Of a stretch of DNA of 64,000 nt, positions 16,607 through 24,772 are shown piece by piece. The stretch comes from Paludibacteraceae bacterium (lineage in GTDB: Bacteria > Bacteroidota > Bacteroidia > Bacteroidales > Paludibacteraceae), in NCBI GenBank assembly GCA_017556705.1, contig JAFYMG010000006.1:44245-108244 (forward strand). The letters run 5' to 3'. Numbering within the stretch: position 1 is the first letter of the stretch; each line of letters opens with the position of its first letter. A model generated the notes under the pieces. The model saw only the letters and a program-made list of their open reading frames with translations, did no database searches and had not been told where the DNA came from. Both the position numbers and the translations under genes were made by a program.

Positions 16607-17914
16607 ATGTTTGACAATTTATCAGAAAGACTAGAAAGATCATTTAAGATTCTCAAAGGTGAAGGTCGTATCACCGAAATCAATATCGCGGAAACCGTTA
16701 AGGATATCCGCAAAGCCCTCTTGGAAGCCGATGTCAACTACAAGACCGCTAAACAATTCACCGACCAAGTAAAAGCCAAAGCACTCGGTCAAAACGTGAT
16801 GACCGCTGTCCGCCCAGGACAACTCATGGTCAAGATCACCCACGACGAGTTGGCAACCCTCATGGGTGGTGAAGCTGCGGAGATCAACCTCAAAGGTAGT
16901 CCTGCGGTGATATTGATGAGTGGTCTTCAAGGTTCGGGTAAGACTACTTTCTCTGCTAAACTCGCAAACTACCTCCAAACCAAGAAGAATAAGAAGGTCA
17001 TGATGGTGGCGTGCGACGTGTATCGTCCTGCTGCTATCGAGCAACTCCGCGTACTCGGCGAGCAAATCAATGCCAAAGTCTATACTGGCGAAGGTGAGGC
17101 CAACCCAGTTATCAAAGCACAAAAAGCCATCCAAGAGGCGAAGACCTACGGCTATGACGTGGTGATCGTCGATACAGCGGGTCGCTTGGCGGTGGATGAG
17201 CAGATGATGCAAGAAATTGCTGCTATCAAGCAAGCTATCAACCCACAAGAAACCCTCTTCGTGGTAGATGCCATGACGGGTCAAGACGCTGTGAACACCG
17301 CCAAGGAATTCAACGACCGCCTTGATTTTGATGGAGTTATCCTTACCAAACTCGATGGTGATGCGCGCGGCGGTGCTGCCCTCAGTATCCGTTCGGTAGT
17401 GCAAAAACCTATTAAGTTCATTGGTACTGGCGAGAAGATGGATGCGCTGGATGTCTTCCACCCATCGCGTATGGCAGACCGTATATTGGGTATGGGTGAC
17501 GTGGTATCCCTCGTGGAGCGCGCACAAGAGCAATACGATGAGGAAGAGGCACGCCGCATTAGCAAGAAGATTGCTAAGAATCAGTTTGACTTCAATGACT
17601 TTAAGTCACAACTTGAGCAAATCAAAAAGATGGGTTCGATGAAGGACCTTATGGGTATGATTCCTGGTATGAGCAAGGCGATTAAGGATGTAGAGGTGAG
17701 CGATGATGCCTTCAAACCAATCGAAGCGATTATCTCCTCTATGACTCCTGCGGAGCGCGCTAACCCAGCACTCCTTAATGGTAGCCGCAAGAACCGTATT
17801 GCCAAGGGCTCAGGCACCACTATCGTGGAGGTAAACCGTTTCCTCAAGCAGTTCGAGCAAACGAGCAAGATGATGAAGAAGATGCAGCAAATGCAAGGTC
17901 TTCGCCGCAGATAA
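16607..17914 (+). CDS. ffh: Signal recognition particle GTPase
   Basis: It binds signal sequences of nascent inner-membrane and exported proteins with SRP RNA and docks with FtsY. The chosen ATG at 16607 gives 435 residues starting MFDNLSERLERSFKILKGEG. N domain, then G domain with LQGSGKTTFSAKLA (G1), DVYRPAA, VDTAGRL (G3) and TKLDGDARGG (G4/G5). The methionine-rich M domain holds GMKDL-like motifs, MGMIPGM and GSGTTIVEVNRFLKQF, ending QQMQGLRRR. The longer upstream frame is excluded by the promoter box at 16576-16583. The matching SRP RNA is at 49117-49214. Confidence 0.96.
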   Translation: MFDNLSERLERSFKILKGEGRITEINIAETVKDIRKALLEADVNYKTAKQFTDQVKAKALGQNVMTAVRPGQLMVKITHDELATLMGGEAAEINLKGSPAVILMSGLQGSGKTTFSAKLANYLQTKKNKKVMMVACDVYRPAAIEQLRVLGEQINAKVYTGEGEANPVIKAQKAIQEAKTYGYDVVIVDTAGRLAVDEQMMQEIAAIKQAINPQETLFVVDAMTGQDAVNTAKEFNDRLDFDGVILTKLDGDARGGAALSIRSVVQKPIKFIGTGEKMDALDVFHPSRMADRILGMGDVVSLVERAQEQYDEEEARRISKKIAKNQFDFNDFKSQLEQIKKMGSMKDLMGMIPGMSKAIKDVEVSDDAFKPIEAIISSMTPAERANPALLNGSRKNRIAKGSGTTIVEVNRFLKQFEQTSKMMKKMQQMQGLRRR

Positions 17915-17919
17915 ACTAT

Positions 17920-17962
17920 TGAAACCCTGAAACTTTGAAACAAGCGGCTCTGCCGCCTGAAA
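17920..17962. repeat. Octamer repeat plus hairpin unit after ffh
   Basis: TTGAAAC, CCTGAAAC, TTTGAAAC and a closing CTGAAATTG surround the stem GCGGCTCTGCCGC. This combines a tandem-repeat linker with the same stem found in the aroE and DUF4831 modules. Confidence 0.7.
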
Positions 17963-17972
17963 TTGTCGCACC

Positions 17973-18299
17973 ATGACTGTCAAGGAAATCTTCGAATTGC
18001 GCAAAGAAGGCAAGATAGAGGAGGCATACAACGCTATCCTGCCGATGTACAAAGTACACCATGGCAAGTACACCAGTCTGGCGATGTTTTGGTGTGCGGT
18101 GGATATGATGAATCTTTTGCTCAGCAAAGCAGTAGATAAGAGCGACGCGTCGCTCTCTGCTTTGGCAGAAGCCGAGAAAATCTATATGAGTTTGCAGCGC
18201 CTTGCACCAAAGATTTACGACGAGTCTGGTACTTGTCAACAAGCCGTTCTTAACCTTGGCGAAGCACTCAAATCCACACGAGTAAGGGTCGGACAATGA
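17973..18299 (+). CDS. Small helical (TPR-like) protein
   Basis: A 108-residue cytoplasmic protein, MTVKEIFELRKEGKIEEAYNA at the start. The helix pairs (LRKEGKIEEAYNAILPMY, LAEAEKIYMSLQRLAP, CQQAVLNLGEAL) resemble tetratricopeptide repeats. I do not recognise a named family or function. It follows ffh by 58 bp across a repeat and is closed by a strong terminator. Confidence 0.7.
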   Translation: MTVKEIFELRKEGKIEEAYNAILPMYKVHHGKYTSLAMFWCAVDMMNLLLSKAVDKSDASLSALAEAEKIYMSLQRLAPKIYDESGTCQQAVLNLGEALKSTRVRVGQ

Positions 18300-18303
18300 T
18301 AAC

Positions 18304-18332
18304 AAAAAAGGAGGTCACGCCTCCTTTTTTTA
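18304..18332. terminator. Bidirectional rho-independent terminator
   Basis: Stem GGAGG/CCTCC around a TCACG loop, flanked by a run of A on the left and seven T on the right. It serves both the small TPR-like gene (+) and the HAD gene (-), whose stop codon lies in the T-run. Confidence 0.85.
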
Positions 18333-18953
18333 TTTCTCAATATGTATCTCGTAAATCGTTTCGTAGGTCTGCCAACCCAATATTTCTGCAGTCTTGCGGT
18401 TGATTAGAATATCATCCACAAAATGAATTTTGAATTTTGAATTTTGAATTAAGAATTCCTCCTTACAGAAATTATTTTTTATTTGAGCATCCACGGCTTC
18501 GTAAATACGCGGATCGGGTTTGCTCATGTGCATGAGATGGGATGCGAAGCAATGCTCAAACATCGACATATCGTATTGCGATAGGATATGGTGCCAGTGC
18601 AAGTCGTTGTTGTTGCTGAGGAGGAACAAGCGATGTCCCGCGTCTTTCCACGATTGGATGAGTTGCAATCGCTCCGCAGGAATACCGCCGTGCATGGCGT
18701 TCCATGCTGCAATCACTTCCTCGCGGGTGGTGCCCTCTTTGGCATGCTCCAAGATTGTGTTCACGAAATAGTCGGTGGACACTTTTCCACGCTCATACTG
18801 CTCCATCAGACTATCGGCAGTGCCTTCGCCATTGGTAGCCAAACCAAGCATGGCTTTCATTTTCTCTTCACCCATGATGGCGGTGAAACGAGCAATACAT
18901 TCGGGCATATTGTGGTTCATTAGCACGCCGCCCATGTCGAGGATAATGGTCAT
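18330..18953 (-). CDS. HAD superfamily hydrolase (IA-type)
   Basis: A 207-residue phosphatase-like protein of the HAD fold. The N-terminus MTIILDMGGVLM carries the nucleophile Asp6, followed by a helical cap, then LFLLSNNND (motif II Ser/Thr), MSKPDPRIYE (motif III Lys) and HFVDDILINRKTAEILGW (motif IV acidic pair). The substrate is not known. Just before motif IV the peptide LIQNSKFKIH is encoded by a perfect 7-bp tandem repeat (18425-18458); relatives go directly from the EE-L segment to FVDD, so this looks like an in-frame insertion close to the active site. Confidence 0.85.
   Translation of the reverse strand: MTIILDMGGVLMNHNMPECIARFTAIMGEEKMKAMLGLATNGEGTADSLMEQYERGKVSTDYFVNTILEHAKEGTTREEVIAAWNAMHGGIPAERLQLIQSWKDAGHRLFLLSNNNDLHWHHILSQYDMSMFEHCFASHLMHMSKPDPRIYEAVDAQIKNNFCKEEFLIQNSKFKIHFVDDILINRKTAEILGWQTYETIYEIHIEK
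18425..18458. repeat. GAATTTT heptamer repeat inside the HAD gene
   Basis: Units starting at 18425, 18432, 18439, 18446 and 18453 (GAATTTT three times, then GAATTAA and GAATTC). It is translated on the minus strand as part of FLIQNSKFKIH. Confidence 0.9.
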
Positions 18954-18960
18954 TTTTTGT

Positions 18961-19010
18961 TTAGTGTTTAGTGGACGCTCGCTAGCGAGCTACTGTTTAG
19001 TGTTTATAGG
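18961..19010 (-). repeat. Hairpin module between yggS and the HAD gene
   Basis: On the minus strand: AAACAGTAGCTCGC, TA, GCGAGCGTCC, ACTAAACAC. The stem GCTCGC/GCGAGC is perfect. It fills the 43-bp gap and overlaps the 3' end of yggS. Confidence 0.85.
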
Positions 19011-19734
19011 CACGAGACCCGAAGATGGTGGAGCCAATACGCACCATGGTGCTACCTTCTTCTATCGCCACGAGGTAGTCATCGGACATGCCCATGGAAA
19101 TCTGAGGGTGCTCGCTGGGCGAGCTGACGGACGCCTCTTTGAGGCTAATGGACGCTTCGCTATTGGTTACAGGTGAGAGGTTAGAGGCAAGGGATTTTAT
19201 CTCGCGGAAGCAGCGACGCCATTCTTCCACATCGTTGGTGTTGGTCGCCATGCCCATCACTCCGCAAATCTCTACCCAGGGGTAGGGGCTATAAGGCGAA
19301 AGGCTAAAGGCTAAAGGCGAGAGGCGAGAGGCGAGGGACAGGAACTCTTCGGGTGTGAAACCGGATTTGGTTTCTTCTTTGGCTACATGCACCTCCAGTA
19401 GCACCTTCACTCGGCGCTGAATCTTCTCGGCTTCACGGTTAATTGCCTCCAACAAACGCACACTATCCACCGAATGAATCATATGCACGAATGGCACGAT
19501 CTGCTTGACCTTGTTGGTCTGCAGATGACCGATGAAATGCCAACGGATATCTTTAGGTAGTGCCTCGTACTTGGGCAAAAACTCCTGCACACGGCTCTCG
19601 CCGAAATCGCGCTCACCACAATCATACGCCTCCATGATAGCTTCATGTGAATGAAACTTACTCACGCAAATCAGTGTCACTCCCGAAGGGATAGTGGCGC
19701 GAATAGAAGCGATGTGTTGTTGAATATCCGTCAT
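18997..19734 (-). CDS. YggS-family PLP homeostasis protein
   Basis: A pyridoxal-phosphate-binding protein of the YggS/PROSC family, which buffers PLP and affects amino-acid pools. Seen motifs: LICVSKFHS (PLP lysine), FGESRVQEF, RWHFIGHLQTNKVK, IHSVDSVRL and the late MGMSDDY and VRIGSTIFGSR (phosphate binding). Start chosen at 19734, overlapping the DUF4494 stop as TAATG. Two repeat-derived segments are present: RLSPLAFSLSPYSP (heptamers at 19293-19336) and NSEASISLKEASVSSPSEHP (hairpin modules at 19108-19165). Both are in frame and leave the core motifs intact. Confidence 0.9.
   Translation of the reverse strand: MTDIQQHIASIRATIPSGVTLICVSKFHSHEAIMEAYDCGERDFGESRVQEFLPKYEALPKDIRWHFIGHLQTNKVKQIVPFVHMIHSVDSVRLLEAINREAEKIQRRVKVLLEVHVAKEETKSGFTPEEFLSLASRLSPLAFSLSPYSPYPWVEICGVMGMATNTNDVEEWRRCFREIKSLASNLSPVTNSEASISLKEASVSSPSEHPQISMGMSDDYLVAIEEGSTMVRIGSTIFGSRAYKH
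19108..19165 (-). repeat. Three hairpin units inside yggS
   Basis: Stems GCTCGCTGGGCGAGC, GCCTCTTTGAGGC and a short GCTTCGC. Read on the minus strand they are separated by CGTCC linkers as in the array at 57161-57372; the GCCTCAAAGAGGC unit is identical to one there. Translated as NSEASISLKEASVSSPSE. Confidence 0.85.
19293..19336. repeat. AGGCGAA-type heptamer repeat inside yggS
   Basis: Six consecutive 7-bp units (AAGGCGA, AAGGCTA, AAGGCTA, AAGGCGA, GAGGCGA, GAGGCGA), translated on the minus strand as LASRLSPLAFSLSPY. Confidence 0.9.
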
Positions 19735-20147
19735 TATACAGCGCGGAAGACCTCCAAGATAGGCGAGCGGGTGATGCTGATCACTTCGCAATCAAGGTTG
19801 CTTACTGCTTGGTGGAGCGATTTGTTAGCCTCGGTGATGTTACCTGCTTGTACATAGATAGTTACGGCTTTGCGTTTCTCTTTGCCGTTATCCTCGATGG
19901 TGATCATCTCCACACGTGCTTTGTACCATTGGTCGCCTTCTGGATTAGGGATAAGGTCATAGAATTGCACTTGCTTGCAGCTCTTGGTTTCCCATTCACC
20001 AGAGATGTATTTCTGAATCTCGCCGAGCAAACGCTCTTCCACATCGGCTGCGGTCAAGCCCTCAACGAGGTAGGTTTCTTTTACTGCTTTGGGGTTATCC
20101 TCGCCTGTTTGGCGGGTGTAACTAATCTTTAGTTCGTAAAATATCAT
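19734..20147 (-). CDS. DUF4494 family protein
   Basis: A 137-residue cytoplasmic protein: MIFYELKISYTRQTGEDNPK, then LVEGLTAADVEERL and a basic stretch NGKEKRKAVTIYVQAG. These match the Bacteroidota family DUF4494, of unknown function. Its stop overlaps the start of yggS by one base (TAATG), so the two are translationally coupled, a pairing that may point to a shared role. Confidence 0.85.
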   Translation of the reverse strand: MIFYELKISYTRQTGEDNPKAVKETYLVEGLTAADVEERLLGEIQKYISGEWETKSCKQVQFYDLIPNPEGDQWYKARVEMITIEDNGKEKRKAVTIYVQAGNITEANKSLHQAVSNLDCEVISITRSPILEVFRAV

Positions 20148-20159
20148 AATAAAATAAAA

Positions 20160-20182
20160 CTATGAGGTATGAGTGATAAGTT
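20160..20182. repeat. Short heptamer repeat upstream of DUF4494
   Basis: CTATGAG, GTATGAG, TGATAAG and TTATTTC in 7-bp register between the phosphodiesterase stop and the DUF4494 gene. Confidence 0.6.
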
Positions 20183-21650
20183 ATTTCAAAATCAACTTTT
20201 TGATGTCTGTTGCTTGTAATGTTCCTTCTGGGAAGGATGTCATAGCCCCAGACCAATAGAGCAATGGTATCTCTGGCTGAGGTTGTACCACATGATCATA
20301 CGCCTGCTCTTCGCTATTTTCCAAGAGCCAGTTATCTTGCAAGCGGAAATACACATCGCCCGCGTGTTTGCGATAGATGGAATTTTTATCCTCCGAAAGG
20401 ATTGCTTCGTGGATAGGATATGCTACTTGTACACCTTCAAAATCCATGAGGAAATTAGCTACTTGTCGTTGGATCATCTCCAGCGACATACGTTTTTTCT
20501 CAATGAGCATTCGATTGAGATAGATAAATGGTCCATAGCCTCCATCCACCCAACGCTCATGTCCGTGGATTGCCATTAGATAGGTGCCTATTAATGCCGC
20601 TGCACGGTCAGAGTTGAAACGTTGTATAGGCAGATTGGCCATCTCTAGGGTAGTGGTAGAATAACCCTTGATAGGGCGTCCAACTACAAGGATTTGGTAT
20701 TTGTCTTTGCCAATACGTTTATTGAGTTGCTCCATTAAAAAACCGAGGTCTTGGTTTATTCCCATGTACATATCTTCTTGTTCCGCAGACTCGATCGCAT
20801 CGGATTCTGCTTTGGGCGAAAGCGTATTGAGTTGGAGCAATAGCAGATCAGGATAAATGTCAGAACCTAGTTTTTGGGCTTCTTGTTGGGCTAATGCCAA
20901 TTCAATTACCAATGTGTTTGCTGCTGGCGAGTGTAATAAATAATCTTTAGTAAGATAGGTAAAACCACGTTTCTTTTCTTGATCAGTAGGGTGGTTATAC
21001 ATAGTAATATCCATACGTGGTGTCCACTCGCGTTCAGCTAGTGTGTTGATGCGTCCGCTGATGTTCATTTTGTCGGCTGCTGCGGGTAAACCTTCTGAGT
21101 AGAAGGATGTGGTTACCCATTGTTGTTTTGCAGCATCCAACCAGCAGCAAGCATTCGCTGCATGTCCAGCCATGATAATTGTAGCTTGAGGTAGCAAACC
21201 GATAGCATAGATTTTAGCTTGTGGCCCTTGATGCATACGCCATGCATCTGTGATAGTAGTTGAGAGCAATGAGCGTGGCGACATGCTATAGTCGGTACCA
21301 ATACCCGATGCATTGGGATCTTGCAGTATAGCATTAGCAGTGCGCTCGTTGCGATTGAAGTAATAATCTGCCATCACACTATGATGTGCAGGTGTGGCGC
21401 CTGTCATGATGGTTGCCATCGTCTCTTGTCCACCATACACTTGATGTGGAAAGGTGGCTGTTGTCTGAAATGCCTCTTCACTCAGTAGACGTAAGCCACC
21501 AGCTGACCAGTATGGGCGCATGGTCGTTAGATTCTCTTGTGTCATGCCATCTACCACGACTATCACTGTCAATCGGGGTTGTGCTACGAGAGAGAAATTA
21601 ATACATAGTAGTGATACTATCAACGAAATATATATACGAATCTTGTGCAT
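20181..21650 (-). CDS. Secreted alkaline-phosphatase-superfamily phosphodiesterase
   Basis: About 489 residues from the ATG at 21650, with a signal peptide (MHKIRIYISLIVSLLCINFS). The fold of type I phosphodiesterases and nucleotide pyrophosphatases is indicated by VIVVVDGMTQENL (metal-binding Asp), ATFPHQVYGGQETMATIMTG (nucleophile Thr region), HHSVMADYYFN and later GRPIKGYSTT. Bacteroidota have many of these as periplasmic enzymes; the substrate is unknown. The start overlaps the end of the DUF4105 gene by 31 bp, implying coupling. The longer upstream frame has no signal peptide at its start and was rejected. Confidence 0.82.
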   Translation of the reverse strand: MHKIRIYISLIVSLLCINFSLVAQPRLTVIVVVDGMTQENLTTMRPYWSAGGLRLLSEEAFQTTATFPHQVYGGQETMATIMTGATPAHHSVMADYYFNRNERTANAILQDPNASGIGTDYSMSPRSLLSTTITDAWRMHQGPQAKIYAIGLLPQATIIMAGHAANACCWLDAAKQQWVTTSFYSEGLPAAADKMNISGRINTLAEREWTPRMDITMYNHPTDQEKKRGFTYLTKDYLLHSPAANTLVIELALAQQEAQKLGSDIYPDLLLLQLNTLSPKAESDAIESAEQEDMYMGINQDLGFLMEQLNKRIGKDKYQILVVGRPIKGYSTTTLEMANLPIQRFNSDRAAALIGTYLMAIHGHERWVDGGYGPFIYLNRMLIEKKRMSLEMIQRQVANFLMDFEGVQVAYPIHEAILSEDKNSIYRKHAGDVYFRLQDNWLLENSEEQAYDHVVQPQPEIPLLYWSGAMTSFPEGTLQATDIKKLILK

Positions 21651-22606
21651 ATGTGAATAGTAGGGAATAAGATTAATCGCCAGTTGAAGCCAACTAATGG
21701 GTGGCAAGAAAAGCAAGTAAGGAAGATTACTATCGTTATCAACAGCACATACACAACGGCTAATAGTGCGTCGATACCCCATGTTAATTTTCCGCGTTTG
21801 CGATCGTCAATTGATAGCCATAACATCAGTAGGACAAATATTAAAATACCGACCCAACAGTTGCCATACCATGGCACATGAGCAGGGGCGAAAGGTTCGA
21901 TCTGTTGGCATTTTACTAATGGTGTACCATCCGACAATGTTGCTTCTGCAATATAGTTCATCAGTTCTTCGGGCAAGAATAGTCGCTCTTCATTGGTCAT
22001 TGGTTGATCGGCTTTGCTACCGAACACCATATTGATACCATAGTCCACCCATGAGTTATGTCCCGTATAGTGCGAGATTGCTTCACGGAAGGTTTTGCCT
22101 TCATACCCCTTGTAGGTTGATACTATAGTGTCCTGCAACGCATTCGTAATTAGGTGATATGGACGCGTAGCGCAGTTGTCAAATACGAAATTATAGAGAT
22201 ACTTCCTATTCTCTGGCTGATAATTCACCATCAGCGCATCGAAAATCCGTTGCTTTTGCTCAAGGGTTAAGTTCAGCTCTTGCCAATAAGTATGTCTACC
22301 AATACGTTTGTAAAATGCATCAAAGGCGGGATATTTATCTAATCCTAACTGATAGTAGGTTTCGCCGCGTAGGAACTTTAGATAGAAATCATCGGCCATT
22401 AAGTCGAAAATACCATAGTTGAATACAATATCCAAATGCTTTGTGGGATCCAGCACCCGCACTGCCGTGTGTCCGTATTTTGACCAGGTTTCAGTGCCTG
22501 GTGTGCAAGTCAGCAATTGAATAGTGGATTGATCGCTTAGTACTATATTGCTTGCCCAATTCAAGCAACTGACTGCCAGTAATATAGATAACAATATCTT
22601 ACGCAT
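21620..22606 (-). CDS. DUF4105 family membrane-anchored protein
   Basis: A 328-residue protein with signal peptide (MRKILLSILLAVSCLNWAS) followed by the Lnb-like N-terminal domain: TCTPGTETWSKYGHTAVRV, IVFNYGIFD, FLRGETYYQL and VFDNCATRPYHLI with a conserved cysteine. The C-terminal third has hydrophobic helices (VGILIFVLLMLWLS, DALLAVVYVLLITIVIF), so it is anchored in the inner membrane with the domain in the periplasm. Family DUF4105 is common in Bacteroidota. Some relatives are acyltransferase-like or peptidase-like; the role here is unknown. It overlaps the preceding gene by 8 bp and the following one by 31 bp. Confidence 0.85.
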   Translation of the reverse strand: MRKILLSILLAVSCLNWASNIVLSDQSTIQLLTCTPGTETWSKYGHTAVRVLDPTKHLDIVFNYGIFDLMADDFYLKFLRGETYYQLGLDKYPAFDAFYKRIGRHTYWQELNLTLEQKQRIFDALMVNYQPENRKYLYNFVFDNCATRPYHLITNALQDTIVSTYKGYEGKTFREAISHYTGHNSWVDYGINMVFGSKADQPMTNEERLFLPEELMNYIAEATLSDGTPLVKCQQIEPFAPAHVPWYGNCWVGILIFVLLMLWLSIDDRKRGKLTWGIDALLAVVYVLLITIVIFLTCFSCHPLVGFNWRLILFPTIHICTRFVYIFR

Positions 22607-23231
22607 AAGTCATTATAAGATTTGGTACAAATGTAGCTAATAATCCAAGTAAGAATCCACATACTACCTGCATTGGCGTATGGGCATCCAAGTATAGTCG
22701 TGCATACATTAGTAGCAGTGATACTACCAACAGTCCAATGATCAACCCCAATGGCAATGTAGAATAGTTCATTGCAAAACTACACACACCGCCCAATAAT
22801 CCGCCTATGCCTGTCAAATGCGCAGAGATTTTCCACCAGTGGTTAATCACCGTTACTGCCGCCAGTGCTCCTATCGCACCAATTACTACCACCAGCATAA
22901 ACACAGGCAATCGTACTACTCCGTGCACAAAATATGCCCAAAAACCATAGCAGATTAGGGTGTAGATATAGGGTGTCGTGCGTTGCTTTGGGTTTTCTAT
23001 ATGCAGCGAACCAATATACCCTCTCCAGCGCATAAACAGCAGCAACATGATTGGTATTACCAGCGTCAATATCGCTGTGCCTATGATACATATCCCCAAG
23101 TATAACCTAGGCATAGTGGGCGATAATTGTCGCATTGCGTAGCAAAACAATAACATGCCATACAATGGCATCAACATGGGATAGAGTAGCACGCTCCATA
23201 CATTGGATAGTATGTTCAGTAGCTTTTGCAT
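22599..23231 (-). CDS. PAP2-like membrane protein with altered catalytic motifs
   Basis: A 210-residue protein with about six hydrophobic helices. The C-terminal layout follows membrane phosphatidic-acid phosphatases: NPKQRTTPY at the place of KxxxxxxRP, WWKISAHLTGIGG at the place of PSGH and ARLYLDAHTPMQV at the place of SRxxxxxHxxxD. Histidines remain but the second-motif Ser-Gly and the final aspartate are changed, so activity is uncertain. It could be a lipid-binding or inactive relative. Likely in one operon with DUF4105 and the phosphodiesterase. Confidence 0.65.
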   Translation of the reverse strand: MQKLLNILSNVWSVLLYPMLMPLYGMLLFCYAMRQLSPTMPRLYLGICIIGTAILTLVIPIMLLLFMRWRGYIGSLHIENPKQRTTPYIYTLICYGFWAYFVHGVVRLPVFMLVVVIGAIGALAAVTVINHWWKISAHLTGIGGLLGGVCSFAMNYSTLPLGLIIGLLVVSLLLMYARLYLDAHTPMQVVCGFLLGLLATFVPNLIMTYA

Positions 23232-23240
23232 GGAAATAAA

Positions 23241-24698
23241 TCAGAACATTTGCTTGCGCAGTCGTGCCACAGGGATATTCATCTGCTCACGGTATTTAGC
23301 CACTGTGCGGCGTGCTATTGGATAGCCTGACTCGTGCATGATATCCACCAATTGGTCATCGGTTACAGGTCGCGTCTTATCCTCTTGCTCAATCACTTCG
23401 CGCAACTTCTGTTTGATTTCGCGCGTGGAGATATCGGCTCCTTCGCTATTAGCTATCTTGTCCGAGAAGAAATACTTCAGCGGAAACATACCAAACTCTG
23501 TCTGTACATATTTATTGGAGAATGTGCGTGATACGGTTGATACATCATATCCCGTACGATCTGCCACATCTTTTAGCGTCAATGGCTTGAGGTACATGCT
23601 GTCGCCATGGATAAAAAAGTCACGCTGCAATGCCACCAGCACCTCTATTGTACGCATCATGGTTTCATTACGCTGACGGATAGCGTCGATAAAATATCTC
23701 GCGTTATCGATATTCGTTTTAATAAAGCGAGCTGCCTCACGTATCTGAGCATTGTTGTGCGACATGGGTTGTGAGAAATCTTCCATCATGCGTTGGTAAT
23801 CTTCCGATATATGCAACTCCGATATATTGCCATTGTTTAGCGAGATCACTAAGTCATTTTCCGATTGCTCCACGATAAAATCGGGTATCACGATGGACTG
23901 ATTCCGCTCTGTCACAGTACCTGTCCACGCGCTACCTGGACGAGGGTTAAGGTGCAGGATCTCGTTGGCAGCCTCCTTAAACTCCTCTTCTGTAATCATC
24001 ATTCGCTGACATATCTTCGTCGATTGATGGCGGTAAAAAGCATCGTAATGATTATTCAAAATTGTCAGTGCATGCTCCACTGATGGTGTCATAGGCTTCT
24101 GCTCTAGTTGTATTATCAGACACTCACGCAAATCGTATGCGCCTACACCTACGGGTTCAAACTGCTTCACTTTTTCTACGATCTCGTGCATCTTCTCGTC
24201 GGTCACCACTAGACCTTCGCGAAAACTCAAATCATCCACTAGTTCTTCCACTGTCCGACGCAGATAGCCGTCGTCATCGATATTACCTACTACAAACTTT
24301 GCTATATGGCGATCGGGTTTATCCATATCAGTCAAATAAACTTGCGACTTCAAGTACTCCACAAAACTGATACCCATCGAGAAGGGTATCTCTTCGTGCG
24401 GACGACTGCTAGGCAGAGGATCGTGTATGTCATCATCTTGCACATAGTCGTCGTAGTCAAAATTATCGTTCTTCAGTGGATTTTCGTATTCGCTTTCGGG
24501 GGTGTCGTATTCGTTGAGTTCGAGTTCTAGGCTTTTGTCAAGTCCCTCTTCTAAGGCTGGGTTAGCTTGCAACTCCTCGTTGATACGCGCTTGCAGTTCG
24601 CACGCTGGTACCTCCAACATGCGCATCGCCTGTATTTGTGCGGGCGACAATTTGATTTGCTGCTTTAGCTGCTGTGTCAACGATATACTCGTAGCCAT
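23241..24698 (-). CDS. rpoN: RNA polymerase sigma-54 factor
   Basis: A 485-residue sigma-54. The glutamine-rich N-terminal activator-interacting region (ISLTQQLKQQIKLSPAQIQA) is followed by an acidic linker (YDDYVQDDDIHD). The core-binding domain, the DNA-binding helix-turn-helix (LKDVADRTGYDVSTVSRTF, preceding KYVQTEFG) and the RpoN box (ARRTVAKYREQMNIPVARL) come next. No sigma-54 activator of the AAA+ type is in this window. The region upstream is a dense heptamer repeat that also forms the 3' end of the aminotransferase gene. Confidence 0.95.
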   Translation of the reverse strand: MATSISLTQQLKQQIKLSPAQIQAMRMLEVPACELQARINEELQANPALEEGLDKSLELELNEYDTPESEYENPLKNDNFDYDDYVQDDDIHDPLPSSRPHEEIPFSMGISFVEYLKSQVYLTDMDKPDRHIAKFVVGNIDDDGYLRRTVEELVDDLSFREGLVVTDEKMHEIVEKVKQFEPVGVGAYDLRECLIIQLEQKPMTPSVEHALTILNNHYDAFYRHQSTKICQRMMITEEEFKEAANEILHLNPRPGSAWTGTVTERNQSIVIPDFIVEQSENDLVISLNNGNISELHISEDYQRMMEDFSQPMSHNNAQIREAARFIKTNIDNARYFIDAIRQRNETMMRTIEVLVALQRDFFIHGDSMYLKPLTLKDVADRTGYDVSTVSRTFSNKYVQTEFGMFPLKYFFSDKIANSEGADISTREIKQKLREVIEQEDKTRPVTDDQLVDIMHESGYPIARRTVAKYREQMNIPVARLRKQMF

Positions 24699-24702
24699 AA
24701 CC

Positions 24703-24772
24703 TCTCGCCTCTAACCTAATAACCTAATAACCTTTAACCTCTCGCCTATAACCTCTCGCCTATAGCCTCCAC
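24703..24772. repeat. CCTATAA/CCTCTCG heptamer repeat
   Basis: About nine consecutive 7-8 bp units (CCTAATAA twice, CCTTTAA, CCTCTCG, CCTATAA, CCTCTCG, CCTATAG). It covers the rpoN upstream region and continues into the DegT gene, encoding its last residues (EAIGERL) and stop. Confidence 0.85.

Noticed and set aside
16640..17533. 297-residue minus-strand frame opposite ffh
   Set aside because: Shadow of ffh; His- and Leu-rich with no motif and no start signal.
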